DNA of 64,000 nucleotides from Bartonella sp. A05 (GTDB taxonomy: Bacteria; Pseudomonadota; Alphaproteobacteria; Rhizobiales; Rhizobiaceae), in the NCBI RefSeq assembly GCF_026930145.1, contig NZ_JANHOJ010000004.1, positions 1 through 64,000 on the forward strand, given 5' to 3'. The translations under genes and the position numbers were made by a program. How positions within the stretch are numbered: the first letter of the stretch is position 1; every line of letters begins with the position of its first letter. Shown here piece after piece: positions 62,205-64,000 of the stretch. Below the pieces are notes generated by a model. The model was not told where the DNA came from. It saw nothing but the letters and a program-made list of their open reading frames with translations, and searched no databases.

Positions 62205-63125
62205 TCATGGATATGTTCCGGGAATGAATGCATCGAATGCTGCCCAAAATTGTTTTTGATAATATTCTTCGTGCATTATTGTATTGAGTTCAGCACCTAT
62301 AATTGTAATGCTTTCTGCTAGATGCGTGAATAGACATAATTTTCGCGCTTCAATATTGTTTGCAATATTGTTTTGATTGGCAAGGATAAACAGTGTTGGA
62401 ATTTGTAAATGTCCATTTAGGATATTTTTTTTCATAGCATCAATTGCATTGAGTGTTGACGCCATCCATCGGACTGTTGGTGGTTTGATAGGAAGACTAA
62501 GAGGTAAAGGTATTTCATTACTTTGCCCCAATTGCGTATCTTTTTGTTTTGCTTGTTTTAATTTTTTTTCACCTTTGATAGCTAGTTTTCCAAGTCCTAT
62601 ATCGGAAAGAAGTTGTATTAATTTATGTTGGAAACTATTTGTTTTATTCCCTAAAGGAGCGAAAAGAGGAGATACGCACAGCATCTTTTTGAATTTATGG
62701 TTGATAATACTCAATCCGCTAAGCGCTATTAATCCACCCATGCCATAAGTTAGCATATAGTAAGGTGGAGGGCAGTTAGGATAAATTATTTTATTAATAA
62801 ATACATCTAAATCATTAATATCACTGTTTATATCAAAATAATTATGTCGGCTTTGTTTCTGTTTATTCGGTTGAGATCCATCTCTACCAAACCAATCGAA
62901 TGTTGTTGTATAAAAACTACGTTGAGAAATTTCATTCATTGATGAAAAATATTCCTCTATGGCATTTGCATAACTTTCGAGAATAACAACTGTCCCTTTG
63001 GCTTTTTCTGTTGCAGAATGCGTTATCACAAAACGAATTTCACGATTGATATCTGTTTTTAAGTAGCCGTTATGAAAGTTTGGAGGAAAACAATCTCGGC
63101 TTGTAAAAGAAAGAGGTGTTTCCAA
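62205..63125 (-). CDS. Alpha/beta-hydrolase-fold protein, apparently without catalytic residues
   Basis: A 306-residue protein resembling the lysophospholipase-like hydrolases of Rhizobiales, including the C-terminal QFWAAFDAFIPG. The usual nucleophile elbow GHSMGG is TYGMGG here (residues 126-131), so the serine position is Gly128. The acid segment after the sixth strand reads FILANQNNIANN with no aspartate. The C-terminal GARHE-type histidine position reads GAELNTIM (277-284). If the alignment by eye is right, all three triad residues are lost while the frame is intact, suggesting a pseudoenzyme or an early pseudogene. Confidence 0.7.
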   Translation of the reverse strand: METPLSFTSRDCFPPNFHNGYLKTDINREIRFVITHSATEKAKGTVVILESYANAIEEYFSSMNEISQRSFYTTTFDWFGRDGSQPNKQKQSRHNYFDINSDINDLDVFINKIIYPNCPPPYYMLTYGMGGLIALSGLSIINHKFKKMLCVSPLFAPLGNKTNSFQHKLIQLLSDIGLGKLAIKGEKKLKQAKQKDTQLGQSNEIPLPLSLPIKPPTVRWMASTLNAIDAMKKNILNGHLQIPTLFILANQNNIANNIEARKLCLFTHLAESITIIGAELNTIMHEEYYQKQFWAAFDAFIPGTYP

Positions 63126-63391
63126 TTGATACGCCTTTATGGTGTGTTTTTATAAATCGAAGTAAGGTAATAGAGAGAACTTACGTTTATTGTAATGATG
63201 ATGAAAGATTAAGAAACAGTTATCTTATTTTACATGTTATTATGAATTAAAGCAGAAAAGAGTTGAAATGAGGAAGATCTATTCCCAAATAAATATTACA
63301 ATCGCCATGATGGGATTGTTGGTTCGTAAACAAGTCTGCCATTTGGAGACTTTGTGGGTTAATGATAGTCGCTCTAAAGGAGGGCAATATT

Positions 63392-63889
63392 ATGCGTCAA
63401 GTAGACTTTTCACCATTTTATCGTTCAACGGTAGGTTTTGATCATCTTTTAAATTGGTTTGATTCTAGAACTCAACTGGATGATGTTTCTTCTTATCCAC
63501 CATATAATATTGAGCGTTTAAGTGAGGATTCTTATAGGATTTCTATGGCTGTTGCTGGCTTTTCTCAGAATGAAATCGATATCGAAACGCATTGCAACCA
63601 GCTAACCATTAGGGGTGAAAAAACACCTGAAAATTCTGATGAAGGACGTGACTTTCTTTATAGAGGAATTGCTTCACGTGCTTTTGAGCGGCGTTTTCAT
63701 TTGGCCGATCATGTTAAGGTCATTGGAGCAGAATTAAGTGATGGCCTGCTTCATATTCAGCTTATAAGAGAAATGCCGGCTGAATTAAAACCAAAGAAGA
63801 TAGTTGTACAAGCATCACCATCTATTGCTAGAAGTAGTGGCAATGGTCATATACGTAAAGCAAGTCTAGAAGTTGAGAAGACAGACTAA
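63392..63889 (+). CDS. Small heat-shock protein (Hsp20/IbpA family)
   Basis: A 165-residue chaperone. The N-terminal FSPFYRSTVGFDHLLNWFDS is followed by the alpha-crystallin domain (PPYNIERLSEDSYRISMAVAGF, then QLTIRGEKTPE) and FLYRGIASRAFERRFHLADHV, with the IxI-like tail region LKPKKIVVQ. It holds unfolded proteins for refolding. I start at ATG 63392, eight bases after GGAGGGC, rather than 63362. A strong terminator follows. Confidence 0.95.
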   Translation: MRQVDFSPFYRSTVGFDHLLNWFDSRTQLDDVSSYPPYNIERLSEDSYRISMAVAGFSQNEIDIETHCNQLTIRGEKTPENSDEGRDFLYRGIASRAFERRFHLADHVKVIGAELSDGLLHIQLIREMPAELKPKKIVVQASPSIARSSGNGHIRKASLEVEKTD

Positions 63890-63912
63890 TTATAGATTTC
63901 TAATATGCTAAT

Positions 63913-63940
63913 AACGCGAGATGAAAGTCTCGCGTTTTTT
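63913..63940 (+). terminator. Rho-independent terminator after the small heat-shock gene
   Basis: A perfect nine-base stem, AACGCGAGA / TCTCGCGTT, with a six-base loop is followed by a T run. It lies 23 bases after the stop codon. Confidence 0.85.
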
Positions 63941-64000
63941 ATTCACTGTTTTCTCAAAAACATGCATATTCCTTATTCTTTGATACATGACTTGAAAAAA

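Overview
The window is 64 kb of a low-GC alphaproteobacterial chromosome. I judge it to be Bartonella or a very close relative. This rests on the gene order (secE-nusG-rplKAJL-rpoBC; rpsB-tsf-pyrH-frr-[uppS]-cdsA-rseP-bamA-[lpxD]-fabZ-[lpxA..lpxB]; gltA-gltX-comEC), on the family-level look of GltA and RpoB, on the two glutamyl-tRNA synthetases, and on the many AT-rich spacers holding decaying genes. The genus is inferred from recognition; no search was run. I see no insertion sequence, prophage, CRISPR array or integrase.

Layout. 0-12.5 kb: tRNA-Trp, then the secE-nusG, ribosomal-stalk and RNA polymerase genes. 13-18 kb: a nitroreductase, L-serine dehydratase, a hypothetical gene and a SPOR-domain D-alanyl-D-alanine carboxypeptidase. 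18-23 kb: a broken clpS in front of intact clpA, a HIT protein, a RidA-family protein and a DUF3108-like exported protein. 23-33.1 kb: rpsB, tsf, pyrH and frr, then the envelope cluster, in which cdsA, rseP, bamA and fabZ are intact. 33.7-42.9 kb: a four-gene polar amino acid ABC importer, gltA, gltX1 and comEC. 43-54 kb: bacterioferritin, rpiA, a DUF2059 protein, glutathione reductase, class II DAHP synthase, NAD synthetase, gltX2, a DEAD-box helicase and NAD kinase. 54-64 kb: tRNA-Arg, gpsA, hutH, an amino acid permease, tRNA-Val, a CpdR-like receiver, an alpha/beta-hydrolase-fold protein that seems to lack its catalytic residues, and a small heat-shock protein.

The most striking feature is the envelope cluster. 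Four genes that should sit between frr and the end of the lipid A block survive only as scars in their expected places and order: uppS (about 26.24-26.90 kb), lpxD (31.65-32.64 kb), lpxA (33.19-33.40 kb) and the 3' end of lpxB (33.45-33.67 kb). Each still shows family motifs, but these are spread over several frames with stops and internal deletions. Only about 50 bases separate the lpxA and lpxB scars, so the intervening part is gone. The interleaved cdsA, rseP, bamA and fabZ remain open and keep their motifs. This is selective erosion of lipid A synthesis (and of this copy of undecaprenyl-diphosphate synthase), not general decay or sequencing error. It predicts a Bartonella-like bacterium without lipid A/LPS, perhaps an arthropod-adapted or host-restricted lineage. 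An intact carboxypeptidase with a SPOR domain argues that peptidoglycan is still made, which would require a source of undecaprenyl phosphate elsewhere. clpS, the N-degron adaptor, is also dead while its partner clpA is intact.

The remaining genes are mostly housekeeping. Metabolism leans on amino acid import and use (ABC importer, permease, serine dehydratase, histidine ammonia-lyase), feeding the TCA cycle through citrate synthase, plus NAD(P) synthesis and redox defence.
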